Source: Polytrichum commune
Lineage: Eukaryota; Streptophyta; Polytrichopsida; Polytrichales; Polytrichaceae
Direction: 5' to 3'
DNA: 64,000 bases
Assembly (NCBI GenBank): GCA_950295325.1
Contig: OX485808.1
Location: forward strand, 23,828,527 to 23,892,526
Shown: piece by piece, positions 24,043 to 36,485 of the stretch
Position numbering within the stretch: position 1 is the stretch's first letter
How the letters are laid out: every line of letters begins with the position of its first letter
Notes under the pieces: generated by a model
The model's input: the letters and a program-made list of their open reading frames with translations, nothing else
The model's database searches: none
Told to the model about the DNA's origin: nothing
Made by a program: the position numbers and the translations under genes

Positions 24043-24196
24043 ACATACCGCTACTAACATAGTGTCTACTCCCTGAAAAGGGTGAAGTAGTATTACATCC
24101 AACGCCACTACCCTGGGGTATGGCCAAGGATGTCCTACGAACATACACTCTATTCACTCCAGCCCCTCCTTTTGGGGTTGGAGTTCTTCTTCTTCT
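24043..24196 (+). mobile_element. LINE or SINE 3'-end fragment with hairpin and TTC tail
   Basis: From ATAGTGTC at 24059 on, this aligns loosely with the last ~140 bases of LINE-A. It shares the TACGAAC..ACACTC.ATTCAC block, a terminal hairpin (CCAGCCCC/GGGGTTGG) and a microsatellite tail, here TTC repeats. It is absent from copy 2, where 44593-44722 holds unrelated sequence. It is either a heavily 5'-truncated related LINE or a SINE borrowing a LINE tail. Confidence 0.5.
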
Positions 24197-25951
24197 ATTG
24201 ATTTAGATATTGGAGCTCTTGAAATGCAATGTAAGATTACGACTTATAAAAGCAAGATAAAAATTTAAAAATTAACACACTCCAACATACTAATTGGTTC
24301 AAATAATATAGATCACAAATTAAATGTGAAAGTTAATGTAGATATCATTATTCTGGGTTAATATGAAGAAATTGTCCACGGCATCATTTCAAGTATATCA
24401 TGCATGCATATTTTGTTGCGAGCTTATGTGAGGGTGTTGACTCCATTCAATGGTTGCCACTCCAATGTAAACTTTCCATGGACATAAAACGTGTTCATTT
24501 TGGTGAAAGTGGTATTTTGTGATGCTCATGCAAGAACGACATGTGTGCTCACATCAATTGTTTAATTTAATGTGTTCACACTCTTTGATTTTTAAGGAAT
24601 TATTTGCATATACATAGTTAGAAATATGGGATGATTTATATACTTCAAATGCAACGCAACCAGCCTATTATGGTTTGCAAGTTTTTGGCAAGAGAAATCG
24701 TGGAGTTGGTCAACTATTGAAGTTAACCATCTAGTGAATCACACAGGCATTCCACTCCCTTTTCATGTGAAATGGATTGGAGAAAGGTCTTTTATGGGGG
24801 ATAAAACAAGACATTTTTTTGTGCATCCCTCCATTCAATTATTATAATGTAAAAATACAAACAATTGTTCATGGCCATTCCACCTATGGATAGCTCATCT
24901 CCCACATTTCAAGAACCTACATATAAATTCCAATATAAGCTCATAACTTGTCCATGAAAATTCCACGATCAACATAGAACGAATTGCTCCCGAAATACCC
25001 TCCCCCCATAGGCTTGGGATGTTAGGGGTTAAATATACATCTTTTACTCTTTGCATTCATTTCGTGTAGAATATGAAACACGCAATTAGTGCGAGATGAT
25101 CAACAATTTGGACTCATGTCCTTAGCAACTTTCTTTGTAATTGTAGGAGCTCATATATACATCTTATTCATTGTCAAAGTGAAGATTCTCATGCTCACCG
25201 TATAGGCTCCCACCCCCCCAATTATGTTGCTTATTTCTTGATCAATAGATTTAGGCAAGAAGTCCATTATTTTCTCAACACATATATTTTTGGTGTTCGT
25301 TTTTAGATTCACACTCAACCATACACCACTCAAAATATAGGTGTTTGTTTATGAACGAGCACCATGTTAGGCACATCTACCTTATTCTTCATTGTGAGCA
25401 AAGAAGATTACCATAACACAACATTAGAGAATATATATAAGACTCTTGTTTTGTTGGGCTTGTAACCCAAAACTCACACATCACATGGAGCCAACATTGT
25501 GTATCAATGTTATACACTTGAAACCATTAAATGTATGATTGTGGTACATAGTGTTGGTTTTGGACTTCCCATTCTATTCATCTTCTCCAACTTCCACATG
25601 TATAATTTGGCCCTCTGTTTTTTTGACAATGAGTACAACGTATGTTCAATGTACACCAATGTGGTTGTTGCCCATGACATTGCAATAATTGGTGTGACCT
25701 TTGACCACAACTTTGAAGTCTTTGGTATAGTGTTTGGCATGCACCAAGTTGTATTCCATGGTACCATGGCAAGCCATACATTCAATGTTCACCAACGTTG
25801 GAGTGTAGTGTGTATGTGAGATTCAATTCCTAAAGGTTCGCAAAGCCCAAATTTTGGTTGTAATTTTTGTGTACATTTGGGGTGTTTGACAATGGAAATT
25901 AGATTTGGGACTCAAATGTACGAAATGTGGGTGTAAGTGCCACATGTGCTC
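24197..25951. other. Duplicated intergenic DNA
   Basis: It aligns with 44723-48284 once the LTR at 44927-46737 is removed. An ORF of 106 codons at 25499-25819 is preserved in copy 2 (47840-48160) with few changes. It has no start-proximal signal or recognised domain, and its antisense frames are equally open, so coding is doubtful. Confidence 0.35.
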
Positions 25952-26221
25952 CTCGGGGGGTTCACTCCCTCTTATATTTTGCATACACGTGCGTTTGGGA
26001 CCTATTTATTACGGGGCTAGTTACCTTGCAGGAAAGATTATAAGGTATGGTATTTTTCAAAATAAAGGTGTGATGGTATTTTACATGTAATCATTTTTCA
26101 CTATTTGAAAACCCCCTATATTATATGTAAGTTTTTTACAAAATTTATCTACAATGAATATATTAGACTCTATTTTTTATTGCGCGTTGTTCTACGATTT
26201 TTCGCCAGTGAACCCCCCGAG
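25952..26221. mobile_element. hAT-like MITE (family M2), 270 bp
   Basis: It has perfect 15-bp inverted ends, CTCGGGGGGTTCACT and AGTGAACCCCCCGAG. The flanking 8-bp duplication ATGTGCTC lies at 25944-25951 and 26222-26229. Copy 2 has the unoccupied site near 48282-48292. The 8-bp duplication is the hAT signature. It inserted after the segmental duplication and has no coding capacity. Confidence 0.85.
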
Positions 26222-26229
26222 ATGTGCTC

Positions 26230-29200
26230 CCAACATTCAAGGAAATTTGATAATTCGATACCCAACTTTTAGGCTTTCTATGACATAGTGTTTTACGCAT
26301 GAAACCGTATTAGAATTGGTTTGGGGTTCGTGGCGTCTATCTAACTCACTCATGATGGACAATAAGACTCCAATATAAACAAACCCCCTTCAATGTGAGT
26401 GCTGATTCATTCCAACTAAAACCCACTAGACTAATTTAGGGTCTTTGATGTTATTTATGGAGTGAAGACATCTTTAAAAGATGCGCATGCTTAGACGTAA
26501 TACCTCACTACGTTGTCACCTTCCTAATGATGAGGAGTTTACGCAAAAACAATGTATCCATAACCAATTGGTTTCTATTCATTATCATTTCATTTAAACA
26601 TGTGAATCATTGAAAGATGGGGGGGATGACATTTGTAAGGGAACAAGTTGAACTCACACATAGATAGTTGCCCATAACAAGTATGGGAAATGACTCCTAG
26701 GCATGTTAGTAATTGCTAGATTTAGATGCTTGTCAATGGTGAAGCATTTTCATTAAATAATGCCTACCTTAGATGTATAAAATTTAAAGCATTCTCATAT
26801 AAAATTTAGGGCATCGTTGATTTATAGTTATTGTCACTTACTACGTGATTTTTCATCCAAAACACAATCATCCTTGACAATGTTTCATTCACAAGGAGGG
26901 GGAGTGGACTCGTCATTCAACGTATGAAGTAATGAGAGTGTAAGAAGGGGTATTACTTGAGGCATTAATGTACATAGTATATGTACGGGAGATGTATTGT
27001 TTATCTTTAGTGTGTACATTTAGAAATGCTATCAAGAATTTGGAAGTGAATGTACAAAAGTTGGCTTTAAAGATTAGATCAAGATTTGTCAATAGACGCG
27101 TTAGTTTCATCGAATTCATGTTTTCGTATGTTATTGTCATATGGTAATGTCCGCAATGACTACCTTGTCGATTCTTGTTAAGGTTTGCATTTGGATTTTA
27201 GGTTTCACAAATTGAAGGCTCTTGGATCACTCATGTGCTCCCTTGAGTTTTCCTCTTTGAATTGTTTCTAAGTTATTGTGCTCCTGCCTTTGTTTGTTTG
27301 ATACAATTCTTGAGTTAAATGCTAAGGAGGAAAAAATGTTTAGCGACCTTCTCATTGGAAAGTGAAAGTGGGTTGTGTAAGTAATAAAGGTCTATTTAGT
27401 TCATGAATTTTGTTTTATACATGTAGGGAAGGCATTTATCATATTAAATTGAAGAGCTTAGTATAAATACATGAGTCTATATTTTCTAGCATACCATTAG
27501 TACGTATACATTTTGTTTTCTATATAAACTTGTCATATGTTGGGGTTTTTGATGTCATAGTGACCCATGCACGTCATTTAGGTTTCCAATGAAGAGTCCT
27601 CAACCGGAAATTTCATTACTTAATTGCTAGGATGCAAAAATACCAAACTTTGATTCAAGAATTGACATAAATATCATTGACATTTCAATCTTCCATGACA
27701 ATACTTGTAAACTTATTCATAGAAAACAACATTAGAAAAGTTATCATGATGACATAAAATATCATATGACACTGAATACAATATTTAGTGTACATCTTGA
27801 GCAATTTTATCATCTAGAGATTTTTACGTTTCTTCAAGAAACATTTATTGTAAATCAAGAAATTGGAACCGAGTCTTCAAACTTATTTGATATGTTTTGA
27901 GACATAATACAAATTAGTTATGAGTTTCAAAGTGTTATGCTAGGTTGATCTATGATGGACCTAATGACACGTCATATTAGATTTCAAGTAGACCCATTCA
28001 TAGAGAGTAGTGATTTGCCATTGGTGTATGTAACTATATGATATTCCACCTCCAAGTTTATCTTTAAACATTCATCACGTGTCTTCAAGGAACCGACTCC
28101 CAGTGAGCTTACTACACACTAACTTGGCTTCAAATACCATCACATAACATTACTCAATGACACGGGCCCTCAAAACATAATAGTGAGATCGTGGGGGTTT
28201 AGTGTGTATCCGAGTCTCCATGCACATCTTTTTGAGCACCTCACTGTCGTATTTTGAGGGCTCACGGAATGAGAGTTGTACACCGAGTAATGTAATGCAC
28301 CATTTGTCTTGAGTCTGACACCCTAGCCACCCATCATAGCAAAGGAGTAGGAAGGAACTATTTTGTCCATTAAATTATGCTTGTCAAAAGTAGAGATATT
28401 GTGTCCTTATTTCTTGTTCTTGCCTCTCCAATGTAAGTGCTTCTAGATTTCCTTCGTGGAGATGGGCTCCACCTAGCTTTGAAACCTCCCCCTCCCTCAT
28501 TACATTAAGAGCTGGTTCATGTGGGGTCCCAAGTCCCAAGTCCCAAATCCCAAATCCCACTCATGTTAGAGAGTCCCAAAATGGAGACCAAGTCCCAACT
28601 CTTGAGCTTCAAGAAACCATTCAATTATGATTAATTATCATTGGAGTTGGATCTCCATTATTTTATGCAAAAATAATTTGCAAGACGTGGGCTGAGAGTT
28701 GGGTCTAGCTTTTTGCTCGACCCAACACTCAACACATCTCCCAAGCCTCATCTCCAAGAAGTTGTTGCCATGTAGGCACCATGTCATTTTTGGGACTTAG
28801 AACTTCGGACACCGTGTGAAGTGGTAAGTCCCAACTTCCATGCTACCAACAGTTGAGATTGCACGGATTGACCTCAAGTGACTTGGGGACCTATGTCTAG
28901 GATGAATCGGTGGTTAGTTACAAATGAACCGCTTGAATTTAAGAATACTTCAATGCCTCTCAGGAGATTTTTTGTGCTTGCTATTTAGAAATCTCTATCC
29001 AAATTTGAATTAGTGACCAATGGAATTTTTTTTTGGCAGTTGAGTCTAATGCTAGCCTTGTTGGTGAGGTTGTTTACCGCATTGGACCAATGTGGGCAGT
29101 GGATTAATTGGATTAGTGTCTTGAAAATGAAGGCACCGAACAATCATTTTCAGAGTTAAGGGCTTAATAAGAGACTACCTTATGGCGTAGTCATCTTCAT

Positions 29201-29287
29201 TATGAGACATAATCCTTGTATGCAATAGTCTCATGTTGTACTAAGGTTTTTTTTTACTTTTGTATTTTTTCCTAAATTCAATTTGTT
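26230..29287. other. Intergenic DNA, end of duplicated block and single-copy spacer
   Basis: Homology with copy 2 stops at 26778. Beyond it I see no supported gene. 28157-28270 is a small imperfect foldback (GGCCCTCAAAACA near one end, TATTTTGAGGGCTC at the other). 28525-28560 is a run of AAGTCCC/AAATCCC heptamers. Confidence 0.4.
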
Positions 29288-29519
29288 ATGTCTGGCAAAG
29301 CTTCACAAGAAATATCTTATCTTGAAGGGGAGCTACTTGCCATGAGGAATCTTCTATCATCTCAAGCAACTCTAGACTGTAGTTTAGTAGAAAGTGGTGC
29401 TCCAAATTCTACAAGCAACACATCTAAGGTAGACACACAAGACAAGGATCATCCTCATAACAATATAGAACCTACAGAGGTTGTGAAGTTGGTTTGGGTA
29501 TTACCAAACATAATCTAGC

Positions 29520-30159
29520 CTTGGGGAGGTCCCTCCCTTTTATTTTAATGCATACAAGTACGCTCTGGACTCATTTATCGCCGGGGGCGGGGGGGGGGGG
29601 TATTTATCTTGTCGAAAAGATTATAAGGCATGGTATTTTTCAAAATAAAAGTAAATGCTTGTATTTTAATACACCCTATCAATAATTGTAATTTTGAGGG
29701 GAATTCATTTGGAATACTTTATTTCTCTTATACTACCAAAGAAAATTGGAAAGGAAATTGCAATTCAAACAACGCTTTGAAATTTTCCCTCCTGGCACGT
29801 AGGTAGAGAACATTTACACCACATTAGATATGTTGGTTCAGTAACGTTCAAGCCAACCAACCTGCGAAGTCATGCATCCAAGCATTTTCAATAGAAAATT
29901 ACCTCTTTTCAGCCACAAGCACATACCCTACCCTAAACCCACTACCCCTAGTAATTGTTTCCACGTTATTTTACATGTACTGACTAAATAAAATAGGCCA
30001 TTATATGTGATGGTGTTTTCCATGTAAACATGTTTCACTATTTTAAAAATCCCTATATTATATGTACATTTTTTGCCAAATTTATCTACAATGAATATAT
30101 TAGACCCTATTTTTGTATCGCATGTTGTTTATGCGATTTTTGCTAGTGACCTCCTTGAG
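29520..30159. mobile_element. hAT-like MITE related to M2, 640 bp
   Basis: The ends CTTGGGGAGGTCCCTCCC and AGTGACCTCCTTGAG are inverted and similar to those of 25952-26221. The perfect 8-bp duplication AATCTAGC lies at 29512-29519 and 30160-30167. Its left ~110 and right ~190 bases match the two halves of the 270-bp M2 copy; the middle is extra. A homopolymer of about 11 G lies near 29590. Confidence 0.8.
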
Positions 30160-30572
30160 AATCTAGCTACGAAAAAGGGTGATCAAGCACTTTCAACCCT
30201 TGATGAAGGGGATAGATTGGTTGCCGAGGGATTGAATTCAACCCGTTACAAAGGCACGATTAGTCGCGATGTAGCTTTAGATTTGCAGACAAGCTTTAAG
30301 GTAGAAATATCAGAACCCGGTAACCACCCTCTAGCCGTGCACTAGACGGCCGTCATAATGGTGAAGTGCCATTTCTAAAACCGATCAATGCCTCGGCGGC
30401 AACTTCAATGCGTGCACACTTAGTGTAGCCAATGGGAGTCAAGTGTTCATGTACTCATGCGGTAACCGATTTAGGCACTGTTCTGTATGGAAATGCGGAG
30501 TACCCTGTTCGGTGCAAGGAGAATGTAGTGAACGAGTAGTGGATTGGGACAACTTTCCACTTTGAAAAATTG

Positions 30573-30599
30573 TAGGTTTTTTTTTTTTTTTTTTTTTTT
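30573..30599 (+). repeat. Poly-T tract ending in a splice-acceptor-like TATAG
   Basis: An uninterrupted run of T precedes GTATAG and the coding-like patch at 30607-30750. It is either a polypyrimidine tract or the tail of a reverse-oriented retroelement; no second end of such an element is visible. Confidence 0.4.
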
Positions 30600-30753
30600 G
30601 TATAGGGCTGATTTAGACAAACTTGGTGATGGAATGCGTGCCCACACACTCTTGTTGCAGTCCTATCGTGAGGGACTTCAACATAACTTCAGAAGTTTAC
30701 GTCCTAGTGGGACATCATATGGTGGGGCTTACACTGATGCCCTCTCGTAGTTA

Positions 30754-31289
30754 GGGCCACTTTACACCTAGAGGCCGGGCCAATTCGTTGTGTAAGAGGC
30801 TTGAAATCCTCACTTGTGATTGGCCAAAAGGCTGAAATCGGCCCCAATCCCTTTACACCTAGAGGTCGGGCCGATTTGGTGATATGAAATTTTTAATAAA
30901 AAAATGCATGGTTTGACACGGCCCGACCTCATTGAATTGGGTGCACCCAAAATGGAAGGTCAATTCTTGGTCTTGGGGCCAATGTCAAATTTCAATATTA
31001 AAAAATAAAAATAAAAATAAAAGAATTTTTTAAGGGAACTAAATCCATTGGATTATGAGGAAATATGAATGGCTCCATGCTAGATTATGCTAGATCCGTT
31101 GGATTATGCTAGATTTATTGAATCGGCCTAGCTTCTTGGCCCTAAGGCCTTTACATATGGGAAAATTGGCCCCCATTATAATCTTCTTATAATGTGTAGT
31201 TGAGGCCGGCCTCCAACCCGAAAGGGGTTGAAATTTCATGCAATTGGCCTCAAGGGGAATTGGCCCGGCCTCTTGGTGTAAAGCGGCCC
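30754..31289. mobile_element. PIF/Harbinger-like MITE (family M3), 536 bp
   Basis: The inverted ends GGGCCACTTTACACCTAGAG and its complement (reading CTCTTGGTGTAAAGCGGCCC at the right) extend about 33 bases. TTA lies on both sides (30751-30753, 31290-31292). It has no ORF. The outer bases resemble M1 (GGGCCACTT.ACAC), suggesting that M1 and M3 use related transposases. Confidence 0.8.
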
Positions 31290-32909
31290 TTAGTGTATTC
31301 TGCCTGTAACGTGTATTACATATTTATTGTTTATTGTTTATTTACAACCCTCATTCAACTAGGACTCCTTTACTAGAAGACTAGAGGCGCTACCCTGAGT
31401 GCTCTAGCAGTCCTAAAGGTAAAGGGAGTTAACTAGTTGAAGCTATGGTCTTACACTTGGTTCTACCTCGTAAGTAACGACCATTAGTTAAGTGCACTTA
31501 GAGTTATCCTAAAGGCATGGAGGGAGAGCTTGTTAGCATATACTTAACTACTAGTTGAAGGTGGCCTCAACTCATAGTAGTATCTAGTATATAAGCTCTA
31601 AGGTTGGGTGGAACATGCCTCTTGAATCTCATAATTTCTGAGATACGTGACACTGCCATTGCCCAAGCATAATCTTTTAAGTGCCAATTTTGATGGCTAG
31701 TACAACTTATAGAGCTACGATGAACTTCTTGATTGAAAATTAAGATTAGGCTTTTGTAGTAATGGCTTTGGTGTTATAAATGCCACATATGATTACATGA
31801 GATCAAACTAGGTTCGTTTTGGAGTTCCAATAGACTAAATGACTCACAAATGCATGTTTAAGAATTAAGTTGTATGATCACGGTCTTGGGAATGTACCGT
31901 AAACTTATTCATTCTTAGTGATTGAGACGATAAGGAAAGTGTGTCTCTTTGGACATGGGAGTGGGAACATGTGAGTTGTGAGCGATGAGCGATGAGCGAT
32001 GAGCAGTAACTTGTGAGTGGTGAGGTTGGCAAAATATTTGGAAATACACCCACTGGTATCCTTTAACTGTGGTATTCTAGCGTAAATAACAACATCTTTG
32101 TTTATGATAGTATGAGTGGGGAGTTCACACATAATGTAATCAACCTAATGAGTGCTTTGCTTCACTTTTAAAATCAACAACCACAAGCTTGGAATGAGAG
32201 TTTGGAGACGATTTTTAACATTGTCGCTAGATTCAAAATTCAAATTCTTAAGATGAAATGCAAGCACATTCCAAACATAGCATTACTTGGCCATGTGAGT
32301 CGGTTCTGTGACCATTTAATATGTAATTTATATTCCATGGGCCCCCATAATAAAGTAAGAATATTTGTTTATTATTCGTACATTCAAGGTGAAGTTGGAA
32401 ATTTGAGTGGTATACTCTTAGCACTATGTGCGAAAATCATTATTCATCCCAATATTATTCATTGTAGCACTATCCATTGTTTGTACCGGTGTGAGTTTCT
32501 TCTAATTTTCTAAATTCTTCCCATGAAGGTAAGATAGTGAAGGCCCATGTCATGTGCTAAATATAGATTGTAACAAAATCATGCAACTGAAAAATGTCAT
32601 GAGTATCCAACATGTTCTAGACTATATTTTTGGAATTCATGTAAGTTTGAGAAATGAATTGATATTAGTGAATTAGATATATTGGTAAAATACGAGATGT
32701 ATTGTAAATAGATATAGCATTGCGTAATTTCAAAAAGTAAGTCACACTAAATATCATATTTAGTGTAGCTACAAATGGGCCGGTGAGTTTGAGAGATAAA
32801 AGGTTTAAGGTTGAGACTTTAAGCAAATCGTTCATCATTCTAGGACTCTATAGAATAAGTTTTAAAAGAGATCAACATGTAACCGATTTGACTTGGGAAT
32901 ACTTGGATC
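31290..32909. other. Intergenic DNA without recognised features
   Basis: AT-rich sequence with short ORFs only. A heptamer run GCGATGA (about four copies) lies at 31980-32005. The 103-codon ORF at 32202-32513 has no recognisable domain. Confidence 0.4.
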
Positions 32910-32912
32910 TTA

Positions 32913-33410
32913 GGGCCACTTCACACACGAGCCAAGAGCCGTGACCATGAAATTGTGAGAGCCCAAAAGAACTTGTTCAAAGGCCGTCTCAAGAGACCTC
33001 CAAAATCATGTAGTGTGGCAACATGCCCTCAAGTGTAGTGTGAAGCCATATGTGATTGGGCCCTCAATCAAATGCTATTTCAATGAATTTCTATTCATGT
33101 TGGTCCTCGCACATGATAAATCAAAATAAACCAACGATTGTGAGCATTCAAAGTGCCATGATCTCTTTGTTTTGTGTTAGGCCTACCTCCAAGAGATGGT
33201 TTTTGAAAATAGTCCAAGTCACCATGAAACATGATCCGTTCGATACCATATAAAATCCATGTAGACTTTACATCCATCTCGCATTCACATAATCCGTCGG
33301 TCCCTCAAGCGTAGTGTGAAGCGAACTTGGACCGCCTCCGCCTTTTCCACCAATGAGAGTGCTTGAAGTGAAATGGTCACGGGCTCTCAGTCTCGTGTAT
33401 GAAGTTGCCC
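32913..33410 (-). mobile_element. Harbinger/Tourist-like MITE M1
   Basis: It starts GGGCCACTTCACACACGAG after TTA (32910-32912) and ends CTCGTGTATGAAGTTGCCC followed by TAA. It is orthologous to 1-405, and its interior matches 44091-44592 in the opposite orientation. Confidence 0.75.
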
Positions 33411-33970
33411 TAATACCCCACTCACACATGGGCGAATGTCGAACATTTTGTCATTTTAAAAATTAGCCTCGCGTGTGTGAGTGCAGAGAAGCTTTCAAGA
33501 CACCCAGCATTTGGGTAAAGTGTTATGGTAGAAAGTCGTGACTCACACACAAGATTGAGAAACCGGTACAATTGTCACCAATTGCAAGCCAAGATTTGTG
33601 ATGAAGATGGTAACTTGGTCTTTCATTGTTTTATGTTTTAAGAGTTGTCAAATGTTTGGGTAGTTGAACGCTCTTGTTTGTCCAAATTGGAGTGCACAAG
33701 GTGGTTCCTCAACTTGCGGGAGGGTCCTTTAACGTTAGATAATTGCCATGTGCGAGTGGGCTGTAAACTAAGTGCATATATTTAGGTGTGTAGCCCACTT
33801 TGGAGATCTAAAACTAAGGACACAGTAGACACAGAGGATACTAAGTTACATGGTCTGTCTTCAAATAAAAAACCAAGTGGAGACATAGCATAACTTATGT
33901 GCACGAACGGCAAGTATATAGTTTAGGACACCATGACATAAATAATTGAATGGAGACTCCGGCATAGATA

Positions 33971-34128
33971 AGGTTGTGGATACTATAAAATTGAATCTCT
34001 TGTTTGTTCTCCACATGTGGGGAGCCTTCAAAGGATGTGAAGCAAGTGAATTGATCCACCTACACAATATAGCTCTTACAATTATGACACATGTGCACAT
34101 TGAAATGAAGCGTTATGTATTTACCGCT
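33971..34128 (+). repeat. Unoccupied LINE-A target site
   Basis: A single copy of the ~158 bp sequence that flanks LINE-A on both sides in copy 1. It is continuous with the upstream (33411-33970) and downstream (34129-34330) sequence seen around the LINE. Confidence 0.85.
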
Positions 34129-35126
34129 CGTAAGTCTTCTTGCTACTCTTGGGAGGTTTATTTGCTAACAAAGGACAAGGATTGAGAGTTGCATGAGATT
34201 GTATTAGGTAGATGGTAGAGATGCCGTCGATGTCAAAATTGAGTGAGATGATGCCGAATTTATTTATGAAGTTGATGACTATTGTATATAAAAGGTCCAA
34301 TCATACAAATGTGTCAATCGACTTAATGTGACAATTTAGTGTTAGTAAGGATATGAAAAGAAAAGAAAATAAATTACAAAAGGAGATTTCCAACATATCT
34401 TCTAGCAAATCTTCTAACACTAATTATCAAAGAATTGAAAATTAGTGTTGAGCAAGATGTGGTGGTAACAACATTAAATTTAAACAAACACTAAATATCT
34501 TATTTAGTGTAGTGACAACACAAGGTACATATCACATGTAAATTGCATTGAACATGTGCAAATTAAGTCGTTTGTTTTTTGTAAAAAATGTTGTGAGAAG
34601 ATTTGCAAGCCACATCTTTGACACATTTAACAAGAAGTGAAGCCCAAGAGAAGACAAGAGAATGGTCAAACTTGAATTTATATCAACATTGCCCTTTTTG
34701 GGCATGTATTAAAAAAAACCAGCACATTCATTTTTTGGTGCATGGTCATTGTTCTTGTCCACATCTGGTTTACAACTACTGAGGGGCCCAAGGCTTTCAA
34801 AACTATTTTTTCAAGAAGTTGGACCATGGAAGTCAAACCATGGAAGTCAGACCATGAACTTGGACCAATGACAAAGGCCCTCTTTGTGAGGCCAAACCAC
34901 CCACCCTTAAGCGTCATATTCTGGGTGAGGGAATGGGGATCACATTCACGTTTACATAACTCCTTCCCAACTTCGTAAACATCCATCACATTTCCCATCA
35001 ATCATTGCACACCAATCCATTCCACGATAATATTACAAGCGTTGACAAACGCTCTTCTCTATTATCACAATCATAACACCCCCTATTGCGACCCCAATAT
35101 CATTCACACCCCAAATTCAACCGCTA

Positions 35127-36061
35127 CCGTAGGTTCATAGCTGGTTCGACAAAAAATAATTCTAAAAATAGATGACGAAAAGTTTGGAATATTATTGGCA
35201 TTTTTTGCCGAATATGAAATTAATTATTTTTCAAAATTGCCGAAAAGTAAGAAATTTTTACTTCTCACTAGTGTTTTACTTACAGTGGAAGCATATGTGA
35301 ATTTTAAAAGAGAGAAGGTGCTCCTTTTGTAATCAAGCTCACTTACATTAGTCCACAAAGAATATGGGTTAAGAAGTAGCAAGACTCTAGGAGAGGCTTT
35401 TCAAATGTGTTGTACACAAATTTTTGAAGTCCAATTGAGCATAGAAGATGAAGTTTTATAGAATTTTGTCCAACTAACAAAAGTTGAGAAATCAATCCTT
35501 CTTCCACCTCCAACAAGTTTTGTGTCAAAATAAGTCTTTATGCAAAAGATATGGACAAAACATTGCAGCCGTGTAAAGATCAAAAAATTAAAATGCGTTC
35601 ATAACAGTTTTTTGGAGCTCATTTGTGCATAGAAGATCAACTTTTTTGGAATTTTGGTGGTCTACGAAAAGTTTAGAAATCAAGTAATATTTCACCTCCA
35701 AAATTTTTTATGTCATTTGAAGACTCTATGCAAAAGTTATGCGTGTTATAAAAACGAAGTCTAACTCGGTGCTTCACCTCAAAGTTTACATATCCCATAT
35801 GCATTGTTGAACACAACTCCACTCTACTTGCATAAAGCACAGAGCATTCTCAACTCTTCACTCACATCTTACTTGTCATTGAATGCAAGAGAGATGTACA
35901 AGATATAAGCTTAAATAGAAAATGAATTTAAGTTGAAATTTTAAAATTAAAAGAGAAAATTGCCGAAAATATGAATATTCTATTTTTAGGTGCTAAACCG
36001 ACTTTTTGAAATTTAATTAATTATTCGGCTAACATGTGTCGAACCAACTATGAACCTACGG
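35127..36061. mobile_element. Tc1/mariner-like non-autonomous element, 935 bp, nested
   Basis: The inverted ends CCGTAGGTTCATAGCTGG and its complement (right end CCAACTATGAACCTACGG) extend about 25 bases, with TA on both sides (35125-35126, 36062-36063). No transposase is visible. It lies inside a family-A LTR, so it is younger than that LTR. Confidence 0.65.
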
Positions 36062-36267
36062 TAATCCTACCATCCAATAATTCTTGTCCTCCTTGCTTAC
36101 TAATGAACTAATTATTTAAACTAATATTAAGTGACAACCTCATCACTATCTATCATCTAGTCTAATGTGGCACCACGGCTCCCCCCTTTATGTCACCTTG
36201 TCCCCCTTTTAGTCCTCTAACTAAATCCCTCAAGGTCTTCGAATCTGCTGCCTATGGCCGTCCTCGG

Positions 36268-36485
36268 CAGCTGCTGCCCAACAGGTTAATCTTCACTCTG
36301 CCCTTAGGCCAGTCTCGGCAGCTGCTGCCCAACAATTTAATCTTCACTCTGCCCTTAGGCCATTCTCGGCAGCTGCTGCCCAACAGGTTAATCTTCCCTC
36401 TGCCCTTAGGCCATTCTCGGCAGCTGATGCCCAACCAGGTGAATCTTCAACTCTGCTCCTAGGCCATTCTCGGCAGATGATGCCC
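36268..36485 (-). repeat. 51-bp minisatellite in family-A LTR, about 4.3 copies
   Basis: The unit is built around CAGCTGCTGCCCAACAGG and TGCCCTTAGGCC. Read on the LTR strand it contains GGGCAGCAGCTGCCGAGA. The ORFs that cross it (36190-36462 +, 36252-36434 -) are repeat artefacts. Confidence 0.75.

Larger units (their letters stand above)
1..26778 (+). repeat. Segmental duplication, copy 1
   Basis: Once private insertions are removed, this block aligns in order with 33007-48838: the M1 MITE, a family-B LTR, the membrane-protein gene, non-coding DNA, a second M1 MITE, and more non-coding DNA up to the shared bases at 26771-26778 and 48831-48838. Material private to copy 1 is LINE-A (1105-12008), most of 12360-15200, a family-B LTR (18584-19555), a LINE 3' fragment (24043-24196) and a hAT-like MITE (25952-26221). 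The block continues beyond the left edge of the window. Confidence 0.85.
29288..30750 (+). pseudogene. Candidate host gene fragment interrupted by a hAT-like MITE
   Basis: Three patches look coding: 29288-29518 (ISYLEGELLAMRNLLSSQ, possibly helical), about 30165-30345 (GDQALSTLDEGDRLVAEGLN) and 30607-30750 (LLLQSYREGLQHNFRSLRPS). The last is preceded by a long T tract and TATAG, a good 3' splice-site context. The MITE at 29520-30159 lies between the first two and its target duplication supplies an in-frame TAG. The donor GTAACC at 30320 does not keep the phase of the third patch, so the exon model is unresolved. I do not recognise the protein. Confidence 0.3.

Noticed and set aside
23592-24144. 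Overlapping ORFs recurring at 23.6, 33.1 and 44.2 kb
   Set aside because: They lie inside the M1 MITE and recur because the repeat recurs; frames are not consistently preserved.
25499-25819. 106-codon ORF conserved in both duplicated copies
   Set aside because: The copies are nearly identical overall and the antisense frame is equally open, so conservation says nothing about coding; kept only as a note.
36190-36462. Open frames over the 51-bp minisatellite on both strands
   Set aside because: The unit length is a multiple of three, so frames stay open by repetition; no domain or start context.
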